NCBI GenBank assembly: GCA_023427575.1
Contig: JAEZAY010000071.1
Location: 1-5,963 of the forward strand
DNA from: Bacteroidota bacterium
GTDB lineage: Bacteria > Bacteroidota > Bacteroidia > Chitinophagales > Chitinophagaceae
DNA: 5,963 nt
Direction of reading: 5' to 3'
Of this stretch, positions 1 through 5,963 are shown piece after piece. The notes under the pieces were generated by a model. The model did not search any database and had not been told where the DNA came from. It saw only the letters and a program-made list of their open reading frames with translations. Position 1 is the first letter of the stretch; each line of letters begins with the position of its first letter. A program made the position numbers and the translations under genes.

Positions 1-477
1 ATCTATTTTACGGATTCAATCCGGGAAAAGGGCAAGATTGTATACCTGGATCCACACGGGGAAGCCCATATCATAGCCCGGAATCTTGATTATCCAAACG
101 GGATCAGTGTTTCGCCCGATAAAAAGCAGCTTTACATTGCCGAAAGTTACCGGAACCGGATCATTGTAATCCGGCTGAGTTCGCCGGGAATCGCGGAAGG
201 CGAACCGGAATGCTTTGCTGAACTGCCATTCCACTCATCCGGCAACCCGCTGCAAAATCTTCCCGACGGGATTGCATTTGACGCTGAAGGAAATCTGTAT
301 GTGGCGCATTACGGGATGCAGGCCATACAGGTATTGAATAAAAATGGCGGATTGATCGGTTCAATCGAAATGCCGTTTCCGCTGGTCAGCAATGTATTTA
401 TTAATGATAATACTTTGATTGCAACCGGCGGTTTTAATGAACCAGGCCCGGGTGGATTGTTCACCACAACAATTTAA
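1..477 (+). CDS. SMP-30/gluconolactonase/LRE-like protein, 3' part only
   Basis: This is the C-terminal 158 residues of a six-bladed beta-propeller of the SMP-30/gluconolactonase family; the reading frame is open from base 1 and ends at TAA 475-477. Visible family signatures are YFTDS (fragment residues 2-6), PNGISVSPD (32-40) followed by LYIAES, and PDGIAFDAEGNLYVAHYG beginning at residue 88. In SMP-30 the Asn of the first NG motif and the Asp of the later PDG motif bind the catalytic divalent metal; N33 and D89 occupy these places here, so the fragment looks catalytically competent. Family members hydrolyse sugar lactones to aldonic acids, but many are uncharacterised and some act on other esters. 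The N-terminus, with the first metal ligand and any signal peptide, lies outside the window, so location in the cell cannot be judged. The NanM-like gene follows after only 4 bases, suggesting one transcript. The substrate is unknown; a lactone of a sialic-acid-derived sugar is a guess from context. Confidence 0.85.
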   Translation: MYFTDSIREKGKIVYLDPHGEAHIIARNLDYPNGISVSPDKKQLYIAESYRNRIIVIRLSSPGIAEGEPECFAELPFHSSGNPLQNLPDGIAFDAEGNLYVAHYGMQAIQVLNKNGGLIGSIEMPFPLVSNVFINDNTLIATGGFNEPGPGGLFTTTI

Positions 478-481
478 TCTG

Positions 482-1561
482 ATGAAGATTTTTTGCCGAT
501 ACGCATTTGTTTTGCTGATTTCAATACTTATGAAGATGAATAGTCTAATGGCCCAGCCTGAACTGAAATGGAATTCCTTTCCCTCACTGCCCGATGCCCG
601 GGGTTTTGCCGGCATGTTCACGGGCATCAGTCACGGATCCCTGTTTTGTATGGGCGGCGCCAATTTTCCCGACAAATATCCATGGGAAGGCGGGACCAAA
701 AATTGGGATTCAAAAATCTTTAAGCTTGATCCAGGAGGTGAATGGCAGAAGCTGGATCAGTCATTACCATCCCCGCTGGGATACGGCGTTTCAGTTTCCT
801 ATAAAAATAAGATCTACATTATAGGCGGAAGTAACGCTGACGGGCATACGAATAATGCTTTTTCCCTCGAATGGAAGAATGAAAAACTGGAAATGGAGGC
901 AATGCCCGCAATTCCATACCCCCTGGCGAATATGACCGGGGCCCTCGTGAACAGTCTTATTATTATCGCCGGGGGATCAACAAGTCCCACAGGACCGCCA
1001 ACCAGTTATTGCCTTGGTTTTGATTTGGAAGATCCGGCCAAAGGCTGGTTTAAGCTACCATCCTGGCCCGGCCCGGAAAGAACTCTTCCCGTTTCAGCCG
1101 TAACGCAGGGAAAGTTTTACTTGTTCAGCGGTGAAAAAACAGGCCTGAACGCGGCCAATGAAAAGTACCGGTACATATTGCAGGACGCCTATGTATTCAG
1201 CCCGGAAAAGAAAAAGCGTAAGTGGACGGGAAGCTGGAAAAAACTGGCGCCGGTACCAGCCGGAGCTTCCGCTGCAGGTAATCCCCTGCCTGTTTTGCCC
1301 AATGGATCAATTCTAATTGGGGGAGGAGTGGACGTAATAACCGCCCTCCATACCGATCCGACTACGCATCCCGGCATTACCAGGAATATCCAGGTGTATA
1401 ATCCCGGGAATGATTCCTGGCAAATTTTTAAAAATAAAACCTCCGTCGAATCGAGGGTAACCCTTCCCGTTATATTCTGGCAGAAACAGTGGCTGTACAT
1501 AAGCGGCGAAGTGAAGCCGGGGATCCGGACCAACACCATTCTGGCTCTTGAGAATAAATAA
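482..1561 (+). CDS. nanM: Secreted kelch-type sialic acid mutarotase/epimerase (cyclically permuted NanM family)
   Basis: The product is 359 residues. It probably equilibrates the anomers of sialic acid released by sialidase outside the cytoplasm, helping uptake. The start at ATG 482 gives a clean signal peptide: a basic residue pair (K2, R6), hydrophobic FVLLISIL, and a likely cut after LMA (residues 22-24). The same frame is open further upstream, but that extension overlaps the previous gene and would bury the signal peptide. Six kelch-type glycine turns are seen near residues 58-59, 115-116, 164-165, 216-217, 280-282 and 341-342, as expected for a six-bladed propeller. The N-terminal GFAGMFTGISHGSL and CMGGANFPD match, from memory, the C-terminal half of E. 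coli NanM, while the C-terminal SGEVKPGIRT matches a segment in the middle of NanM. The chain is therefore a circular permutation, as in the 'cyclically-permuted mutarotase' family. Neighbouring sialidase and sialate esterase genes support the role. Activity on Neu5Ac rather than another sugar is inferred. Confidence 0.9.
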   Translation: MKIFCRYAFVLLISILMKMNSLMAQPELKWNSFPSLPDARGFAGMFTGISHGSLFCMGGANFPDKYPWEGGTKNWDSKIFKLDPGGEWQKLDQSLPSPLGYGVSVSYKNKIYIIGGSNADGHTNNAFSLEWKNEKLEMEAMPAIPYPLANMTGALVNSLIIIAGGSTSPTGPPTSYCLGFDLEDPAKGWFKLPSWPGPERTLPVSAVTQGKFYLFSGEKTGLNAANEKYRYILQDAYVFSPEKKKRKWTGSWKKLAPVPAGASAAGNPLPVLPNGSILIGGGVDVITALHTDPTTHPGITRNIQVYNPGNDSWQIFKNKTSVESRVTLPVIFWQKQWLYISGEVKPGIRTNTILALENK

Positions 1562-1594
1562 AAGCAGCTAAGAAAAATATTTAATATCTGCTTT
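1561..1594 (+). other. Imperfect inverted repeat in the spacer between the NanM-like and SDR genes
   Basis: AAAGCAG (1561-1567) and CTGCTTT (1588-1594) are perfect inverted copies 20 bases apart. Weaker pairing continues inward (TA with TA, AAA with TTT). The left arm begins on the last base of the NanM-like stop codon. No T-run follows the right arm, so it is not a classical intrinsic terminator. It could be a weak terminator, an mRNA-processing or stabilising hairpin, an operator, or chance in A+T-rich DNA. The remainder of the 72-base spacer (1562-1633) shows no convincing Bacteroidota-type promoter (TTTG with TAnnTTTG), so the SDR gene may be co-transcribed with the genes before it. Confidence 0.25.
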
Positions 1595-1633
1595 GTTGAT
1601 TTACACCATGCAGATCAAAAAAATAATTCAGTT

Positions 1634-2416
1634 ATGTTTCGACTTGATTCAAAAATAGCCATCGTTACCGGTGGCGCCGGCTTGTATGGAAAGCCCATTT
1701 CAACGGCATTGGCCGAAGCTGGAGCCACTGTTATTATCGCTTCGAGGGATGAAAAAAAATGCCGGGATTTTGCTGCAGAACTGGAAGCGAAAAATTTTTC
1801 TGCAGAAGGCGCCTACCTTGATCTGTCCAGTGAAAGTTCAATCAATGATTTTACAAAAAACATTATCGCAAAATATCAGCGTATTGATGTTTTGATCAAC
1901 AATGCGGTATCGAGGGCCGGATTTAAAAACCTGGCTGAATTAACAAAGGATGACTGGGAGAAAGCGCAGATGATCAATTCAACCGGGTTGGTTCTGATTA
2001 CAAAGGCGGTATTACAACAGATGTGCGTCCAAAACTCCGGTAATATCATTAATATCGGTTCGATACAGGGCACAGTGGGTCCGCATTTCCCGGTTTATGC
2101 CGATACCGGAATGACCAGTCCTGTAAATTATACCTACGATAAATGGGCGATGGTTGGTTTTACCAAGTGGATTGCCAATTTTTACGGAAAGTACAATATC
2201 CGGGCGAATTGCATCAGTCCCTGTGGTTACGGACCGGGAGTAAGCGAAACCTATGGCGATAACGAGTTTGTGCAAAATTACAAACGCTTAACGCCACTGG
2301 GCCGCTTTGCAAATGATGAGGACATTAAAGGACCGGTTGTTTTTCTCGCATCGGAAGCGGCCGCTTATGTAACGGGTCATAATTTGCTGGTAGACGGCGG
2401 CTGGACAAGCTGGTAA
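1634..2416 (+). CDS. Short-chain dehydrogenase/reductase (SDR), classical type
   Basis: This 260-residue cytosolic protein is of normal length for a classical SDR and has no signal peptide. The Rossmann nucleotide-binding motif is TGGAGLYG (residues 12-19), in which the usual middle Gly is Leu17. S37-R38 directly after beta-2 hints at NADP(H) preference, though this is weak evidence. NNAV (89-92), N115, S143 in NIGSIQG, and Y166 with K170 (YTYDK) supply the Asn-Ser-Tyr-Lys tetrad. S143 and Y166 are 23 residues apart, about ten more than in typical family members, because of a loop (FPVYADTGMTSP) that resembles PtmA-like sugar-modifying SDRs as I remember them. The C-terminus LLVDGGW is standard. 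Start ATG 1634 places the Rossmann strand at the right distance; an ATG at 1608 is in another frame. It lies downstream of the NanM-like gene and is probably in the same transcription unit. The substrate is not identifiable; a sugar or sugar acid of the sialic acid pathway is inferred from location only. Confidence 0.92.
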   Translation: MFRLDSKIAIVTGGAGLYGKPISTALAEAGATVIIASRDEKKCRDFAAELEAKNFSAEGAYLDLSSESSINDFTKNIIAKYQRIDVLINNAVSRAGFKNLAELTKDDWEKAQMINSTGLVLITKAVLQQMCVQNSGNIINIGSIQGTVGPHFPVYADTGMTSPVNYTYDKWAMVGFTKWIANFYGKYNIRANCISPCGYGPGVSETYGDNEFVQNYKRLTPLGRFANDEDIKGPVVFLASEAAAYVTGHNLLVDGGWTSW

Positions 2417-2417
2417 T

Positions 2418-3593
2418 TCATTCCTTTTTTAAGATCTGCATACAGTACCACTCCTGGCGGGGCAAATGAAAAGGCCCTTTAAACAGGTTTCCCTTTGCTG
2501 TTTGCGAAATGCTGCCATCGCGGTGCAGATATCCATACCATTCTCCATATTCCTTATCAAAAAATTTCGAATAGGAATATTCATGAATCATTTTATGCCA
2601 TTCGGCGTATTTGGAATTTCCCGTGATCAGGTAGGCCAGTAATGTGGCGATGATCGTTTCATTTTGTGGCCACCAGAATTTCATATCGTGCCAATATTCC
2701 TGTACGGGTTTATTATACAGATCCCTGAAATATAAAATTCCGCCATGCTCTTTGTCCCATCCTCTTTCCCACATGTAATCAAGCATCTTACAACCAAGCT
2801 CGGTCAGTTCAGGATCATTGTTTCGGTACCTGGCTTCATGAAGGATGAACCAGGCGCCTTCGATGGCATGGCCCGGATTCAGGGTTCGCCCATCAATATG
2901 ATCGATAATGCTTCCATCCGGGGCTACCTGTTCCATAACCACTTTCAGATCGTGTTTTACAAAGAATGTTTTGATTTCTCCGATCCATTTACTGATCCAT
3001 TCATCACAACGTTCATCGCCGATGGTTTCCCGAAGTTGCTGGGCGGTATTGGTCATGATCATGGGAACGCCAATTCCTTTCGAGGGCCGGGTGCCGGTGA
3101 ACTTTGGCTGAAGTTTTTTTTCGCCCTGCGCGTAAGCGATGCAATCACCAAAGATCTTTCTGGCCCTGTCGGCAGCATTTTGATCTCCACTTGCTTTTGC
3201 ATAGGCGGCAAAAGCAATTACTGCAAACGTTTCAGAAAAAAAATACCTTCTTTTCCGGATGGGTTTTCCATCGCGGGTAACATGAAAAAACATTTGGCCA
3301 TCGGTATCAAAACAGTGTTTATTCAGGAACTCGTATCCAAGCCGCGCGCCTTCCAGCCATTCGGCTTTTTGTTCAACCGTATTGTAAAGCGTAGCTAAAA
3401 GCCAGGTGGCCCGGCCCTGGATCCAGACCGCTTTATCATCGTCGAGCAGATCGCCGTTGCGTTCACGCATCAACAGGAACCCACCGTTTTCCAGATCGTA
3501 GGATCGCGGAAACCAGAATGGGACCGTGCTGTTTAAAAGCTGATCCGCATAAAATTTATACAAATCGCGGAGCTCGTTATCTGAATAAGCCAT
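2418..3593 (-). CDS. RenBP/AGE-type N-acylglucosamine 2-epimerase (ManNAc to GlcNAc)
   Basis: The 391-residue product is of the usual family length and has no signal peptide, so it should be cytosolic. It is an (alpha/alpha)6-barrel of the AGE family that interconverts N-acetylmannosamine and N-acetylglucosamine, the step after a neuraminate lyase. Motifs are GRATWLL (60-66, with the substrate-site Arg61), RRYFFSETFA (115-124), NPGHAIEGAWFIL (239-251), GWDKEHGGILYFRD (278-291), KFWWPQNE (305-312), EYGEWYGYLHRDG (348-360) and FKGPFHLPRQ (371-380). H242 and H376 match the catalytic histidine pair and keep their spacing of 134 residues. The second half closely follows mammalian renin-binding protein (NPGHTLEAGWFLL, WWPHSEA, FHVPR as recalled), which favours N-acylglucosamine 2-epimerase over cellobiose 2-epimerase or mannose isomerase. 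In Bacteroides a RenBP homologue in the nan operon is called nanE, unrelated to E. coli nanE. Its ATG lies 2 bases after the esterase stop, so translation is likely coupled. A run of eight A on the coding strand (about 3114-3121) and one of eight T (3236-3243) leave the frame intact. Confidence 0.93.
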   Translation of the reverse strand: MAYSDNELRDLYKFYADQLLNSTVPFWFPRSYDLENGGFLLMRERNGDLLDDDKAVWIQGRATWLLATLYNTVEQKAEWLEGARLGYEFLNKHCFDTDGQMFFHVTRDGKPIRKRRYFFSETFAVIAFAAYAKASGDQNAADRARKIFGDCIAYAQGEKKLQPKFTGTRPSKGIGVPMIMTNTAQQLRETIGDERCDEWISKWIGEIKTFFVKHDLKVVMEQVAPDGSIIDHIDGRTLNPGHAIEGAWFILHEARYRNNDPELTELGCKMLDYMWERGWDKEHGGILYFRDLYNKPVQEYWHDMKFWWPQNETIIATLLAYLITGNSKYAEWHKMIHEYSYSKFFDKEYGEWYGYLHRDGSISQTAKGNLFKGPFHLPRQEWYCMQILKKE

Positions 3594-3595
3594 AA

Positions 3596-5668
3596 CTATT
3601 CAATCTTCATTTTAAAGGTAGATGCAGGCAAACTTTCACTGTTCTCGAGATTCGCGCGCGTAAAAGGCGCCCATGCATATCGGATTTCAACGGCAGTTTC
3701 TGTTTCAGGTATTTCAACAAGAACTTTTTTTCCTTTCAGCGACGCTGGAACGTTTTTCATTATCCCTTTTTCGTTAATGTAGCTAAATCCGGTCAGGGGT
3801 TCATTATTACGGGTTTGTAATCCCTTGCCGGCGTACTCAAAAGAAAGCAGGATCTTACTCTTGTCACGAATAGCTTTAACGGGTACCGGCCCATAGGGTA
3901 GAATCTTTTTCATGCCATAACTAAAATGGAGTGCAGCCCTTGCCAGCCTTTCACCCAGTTCCATTTTATGTTTGGGATGAACATCCAGCGAGTCGCCCAG
4001 ATCGGAGCTAACCACCATTCCTGTTGCCGGAATCTTCTTTAACAGTTCTGCCTGCGAATACCTGAAATAGGGCCAGGAAGGGCGGTTTAAAGAAGAAAGC
4101 TGCACATAATAAAAAGGAAGTTCATAACCCCATTGTTTGCGCCAGCTTTTAACCAGTGCTTTAAAGGCGAATTCATGCAGCTCCGGATTATGGGCATTGC
4201 TTTCGCCCTGGTACCAGATCACCCCTTTTACCGGAAATTTTGTTAGCGGTTGGATCCCCGCTTCAAAATTGTAAGCAGGTTCATATGGATGACGCTGAAT
4301 TTTAGCGCTGCTGTTCTTAATGTTCAGGCTCGCTCTTTCGCGAACCCAGGGCTGGAAAAAGTCCGATTTGATCCAGTCTCTAAGTACGTTCACCAATACC
4401 GGATCATGCTCCAGTGTAAACCGGTCGATCCAGGATTCCGTGGTAGAACCCCCAACGGAAACATGGATAAGTCCCACGGGTACGCCTAACCGATTCTGTA
4501 AAGCCTGGCCGAAAAAATAGGCCAGCGCGGAAAACTGCCCGGCATTGGTTGAATCGCATTTAGTCCAGCTTCCATCAAAATACCGGAGCCCGTTTATTTT
4601 GTGCATGGTTAACGAATCCCAGGCGAAATTTCCGGTTTCAGCAATCGGAACCCTGTTTAGAAGCCGGAGCCTGTCACTGTTCTGGGCTCTTAAATTTTCC
4701 GTATCAGGTTTTACCGCCGCATTCAGGGTAAAGGCCATGTTCGACTGACCGGAGCAGATCCATACTTCGCCGATCAGAAGATCATCCAGTTGAATATGGG
4801 CAGCCGCACTGGTAAAGCTTGCTGTGTAGGGTCCCCCCGCCGGCATTGCCGGAAATTCGGCTACCCATTGTCCATCCGGTCCTGCAACTACATTTTCTAT
4901 CAACTTTTCAAATTTCACTTCGATCTTTTCGTTTGCATTTGCCGTTCCATAAAACCGGATAGGCAGTCCGCGCTGCAATACCATTTGCGATGAAAAAACA
5001 TCGTTCAGTTTCAGGCCTCCATAATCGCCACTGATAACATTGTACACTTTTTCAGCAAGAATGGCCGAGCCTGCTTCAATGGGATGTACGGCATCGGGCA
5101 GCAGATCGTAACGGGAATACAGCGGCGTATGAAAATCAATCAAACCGGTATTATTCGCCGCCGCAATTGCGGGAATCTTTTCCTGGATCAGCCAGTACCA
5201 GTCACGCGTACCCGAAAGAAAACGGCGGTGGGAAGAAAAGATCGGCGTTAGCCGGCTGATATAAATGCGGGCTTTGGGATTTACGGAACGGAATGTATCG
5301 ATCAGCCAGTTATAATCGGCTTCAAAATTATCCCTGTAATCAGGCCAGTTTCTTGGATCGGTATCGTTCAATCCAAGGTGGATGATAACAATATCAGCCC
5401 TGAACCGGATGGCATTGGCAAAAGCCTCGGTTTTGTAATAGGGATTATGTCCTTTGCGAAGCAGTGTAGCTCCGCTATGGCCGAAATTTCCAACCTGGTA
5501 TTCTTTACCAAGCAGGTTCTGAAGAAGAGCTGGATAACTGGTTTTTGAAGGATCAGCATGACCGGCTCCGTAGGTAACCGAATTTCCAACGCAGGCGATT
5601 TTATGCTGTGCGTTCAGAACCTGGCAATTCAAAACGATCAAGCCAATAATGATTACTGATAAACGCAA
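3596..5668 (-). CDS. Secreted two-domain sialate O-acetylesterase (SGNH hydrolase fused to SASA-type esterase)
   Basis: The 690-residue protein probably removes O-acetyl groups from sialic acids outside the cytoplasm so that sialidase and lyase can act. A signal peptide runs over residues 1-20 (hydrophobic VIIIGLIVL, likely cut after LNA). The first domain (about 22-212) is a GDSL/SGNH hydrolase: GNSVTYG with S30, GHSG (63-66), GLND (99-102) and DAVH with D192 and H195. After a beta-sandwich linker typical of the family (about 217-300, with MVLQRG), the second domain is a sialate O-acetylesterase: CSGQSNM with nucleophile S309, VIWYQGESN (483-491) and DVHP with H564, then a C-terminal beta domain ending near RYAW and LPASTF. 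Both catalytic sets look complete. It resembles the two-domain NanS esterase of Tannerella as I recall it. The only reasonable start is TTG 5668-5666: an in-frame TAA lies eight codons upstream, no ATG lies between, and the next internal Met is residue 229. It sits 17 bases after the sialidase and 2 before the epimerase. Xylan or other acetylated glycans are possible alternative substrates. Confidence 0.92.
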   Translation of the reverse strand: MRLSVIIIGLIVLNCQVLNAQHKIACVGNSVTYGAGHADPSKTSYPALLQNLLGKEYQVGNFGHSGATLLRKGHNPYYKTEAFANAIRFRADIVIIHLGLNDTDPRNWPDYRDNFEADYNWLIDTFRSVNPKARIYISRLTPIFSSHRRFLSGTRDWYWLIQEKIPAIAAANNTGLIDFHTPLYSRYDLLPDAVHPIEAGSAILAEKVYNVISGDYGGLKLNDVFSSQMVLQRGLPIRFYGTANANEKIEVKFEKLIENVVAGPDGQWVAEFPAMPAGGPYTASFTSAAAHIQLDDLLIGEVWICSGQSNMAFTLNAAVKPDTENLRAQNSDRLRLLNRVPIAETGNFAWDSLTMHKINGLRYFDGSWTKCDSTNAGQFSALAYFFGQALQNRLGVPVGLIHVSVGGSTTESWIDRFTLEHDPVLVNVLRDWIKSDFFQPWVRERASLNIKNSSAKIQRHPYEPAYNFEAGIQPLTKFPVKGVIWYQGESNAHNPELHEFAFKALVKSWRKQWGYELPFYYVQLSSLNRPSWPYFRYSQAELLKKIPATGMVVSSDLGDSLDVHPKHKMELGERLARAALHFSYGMKKILPYGPVPVKAIRDKSKILLSFEYAGKGLQTRNNEPLTGFSYINEKGIMKNVPASLKGKKVLVEIPETETAVEIRYAWAPFTRANLENSESLPASTFKMKIE

Positions 5669-5685
5669 AATGGAATCTTCAATAA

Positions 5686-5963
5686 TTATTTAATGATCTC
5701 CTTCACCGGGATCCGGATAAAATATAAATCACGGATTCCTTCGTATAACAGGCCGATGGTATTTTCGTCTATCCGGGTTAGTGCCGAATAACCATAAAGC
5801 GGGTTCTCATCAATTAAAAGGCTGTATTTATCGGGCCATGTTTCCCCCAGATCGGGGCTTGCCTTCACCGTCATATCAACCCGGGCTCTTTGTGAATTCA
5901 CATTGCTGAAGAAAACCCAGCCGCCCGATTTTCCTTTTACAGTTACCGGTGCTTTTATTATGC
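5686..5963 (-). CDS. BNR-repeat exo-alpha-sialidase (GH33-like), C-terminal part only
   Basis: The last 91 complete codons of a sialidase are visible; the frame is open to the window edge, so the start, signal peptide and most of the propeller are missing. An apparent GTG start at 5899-5901 is internal and should not be used. A perfect Asp-box SPDLGETW (fragment residues 35-42, pattern S-x-D-x-G-x-T-W) is present. An Arg just before it (R27, in RVDMTVKAS) is placed where sialidases keep the third Arg of the carboxylate-binding triad. YGYSALT follows, whose Tyr58 is probably the catalytic nucleophile, then TIGLLYEG and a short C-terminal strand (LYFIRIPV). This order is typical of the end of bacterial sialidases that cleave terminal sialic acids from glycoconjugates. 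It is the most upstream visible gene of the minus-strand block and lies 17 bases before the sialate esterase, so the two probably act together outside the cell. Linkage specificity and anchoring cannot be judged from this fragment. Confidence 0.87.
   Translation of the reverse strand, partial: IIKAPVTVKGKSGGWVFFSNVNSQRARVDMTVKASPDLGETWPDKYSLLIDENPLYGYSALTRIDENTIGLLYEGIRDLYFIRIPVKEIIK

Noticed and set aside
419..481. Extension of the NanM-like gene to an upstream TTG
   Set aside because: It would overlap the SMP-30-like gene in another frame and place 21 extra residues before a clear signal peptide; ATG 482 is preferred.
1608..1658. Short ATG-initiated frame (16 residues, MQIKKIIQ...) overlapping the SDR start
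   Set aside because: It is out of frame with the SDR, has no family signature and no attenuator-like structure, and is likely chance in A-rich DNA.
3111..3243. Two 8-base homopolymers (3114-3121 and 3236-3243) in the epimerase gene as possible programmed frameshift sites
   Set aside because: The frame and family motifs continue through both runs; a similar A8 in the SDR gene (about 1752-1759) suggests these are ordinary Lys or Phe codon runs.
2745..3398. Plus-strand open frame of 217 codons opposite the epimerase gene
   Set aside because: It lies wholly antisense to a gene with all AGE-family motifs, and its translation shows no recognisable domain.
3596..3660. Lipoprotein signal in the esterase (Cys15 of the leader, at about 5626-5624)
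   Set aside because: Residues before Cys (VLN) do not fit a lipobox, and a signal peptidase I site after LNA (residue 20) fits better.
5899..5901. GTG as start of a small separate protein at the right edge
   Set aside because: The same frame is open to the window edge and the upstream residues (GGWVFFSNVNSQR) continue the sialidase fold, so this is an internal Val codon.

Overview
The window looks like part of a sialic acid (N-acetylneuraminate) scavenging locus from a member of the Bacteroidota. The evidence for the group is indirect. No obvious purine-rich Shine-Dalgarno boxes precede the genes, spacer DNA is A+T rich, base composition is middling by eye, and the gene families are those typical of Bacteroidota sialic acid loci: a secreted cyclically permuted NanM-type mutarotase, a two-domain sialate O-acetylesterase, a RenBP-type N-acylglucosamine 2-epimerase and a BNR sialidase. 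No 16S rRNA or other marker is present, so genus cannot be given.

Layout: six protein genes fill almost everything in two convergent blocks. On the + strand are the 3' part of an SMP-30/gluconolactonase-like gene (1-477, cut by the left edge), then after 4 bases a secreted kelch-type NanM-like mutarotase/epimerase (482-1561), then after a 72-base spacer a short-chain dehydrogenase (1634-2416). On the - strand, read from the right edge, are the 3' part of a BNR-repeat sialidase (5963-5686, cut by the right edge), then after 17 bases a secreted two-domain sialate O-acetylesterase with a TTG start (5668-3596), then after 2 bases a cytosolic RenBP/AGE-type epimerase (3593-2418). The two blocks meet tail to tail with a single base (2417) between stop codons. 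No RNA genes, mobile elements, CRISPR arrays or long repeats were seen, and no gap exceeds 72 bases.

How the genes fit together (inference from family knowledge): the esterase strips O-acetyl groups that block sialidases; the sialidase releases alpha-sialic acid; the NanM-like propeller speeds anomer equilibration for uptake; inside the cell a lyase (not in the window) would give ManNAc, which the AGE-type epimerase converts to GlcNAc. The SDR and the SMP-30-like protein are not standard parts of this route. Together they could form a dehydrogenase plus lactonase pair acting on a sugar from the pathway, which is the most speculative and most testable idea here. Transporter, lyase, kinase and regulator are expected outside the window.
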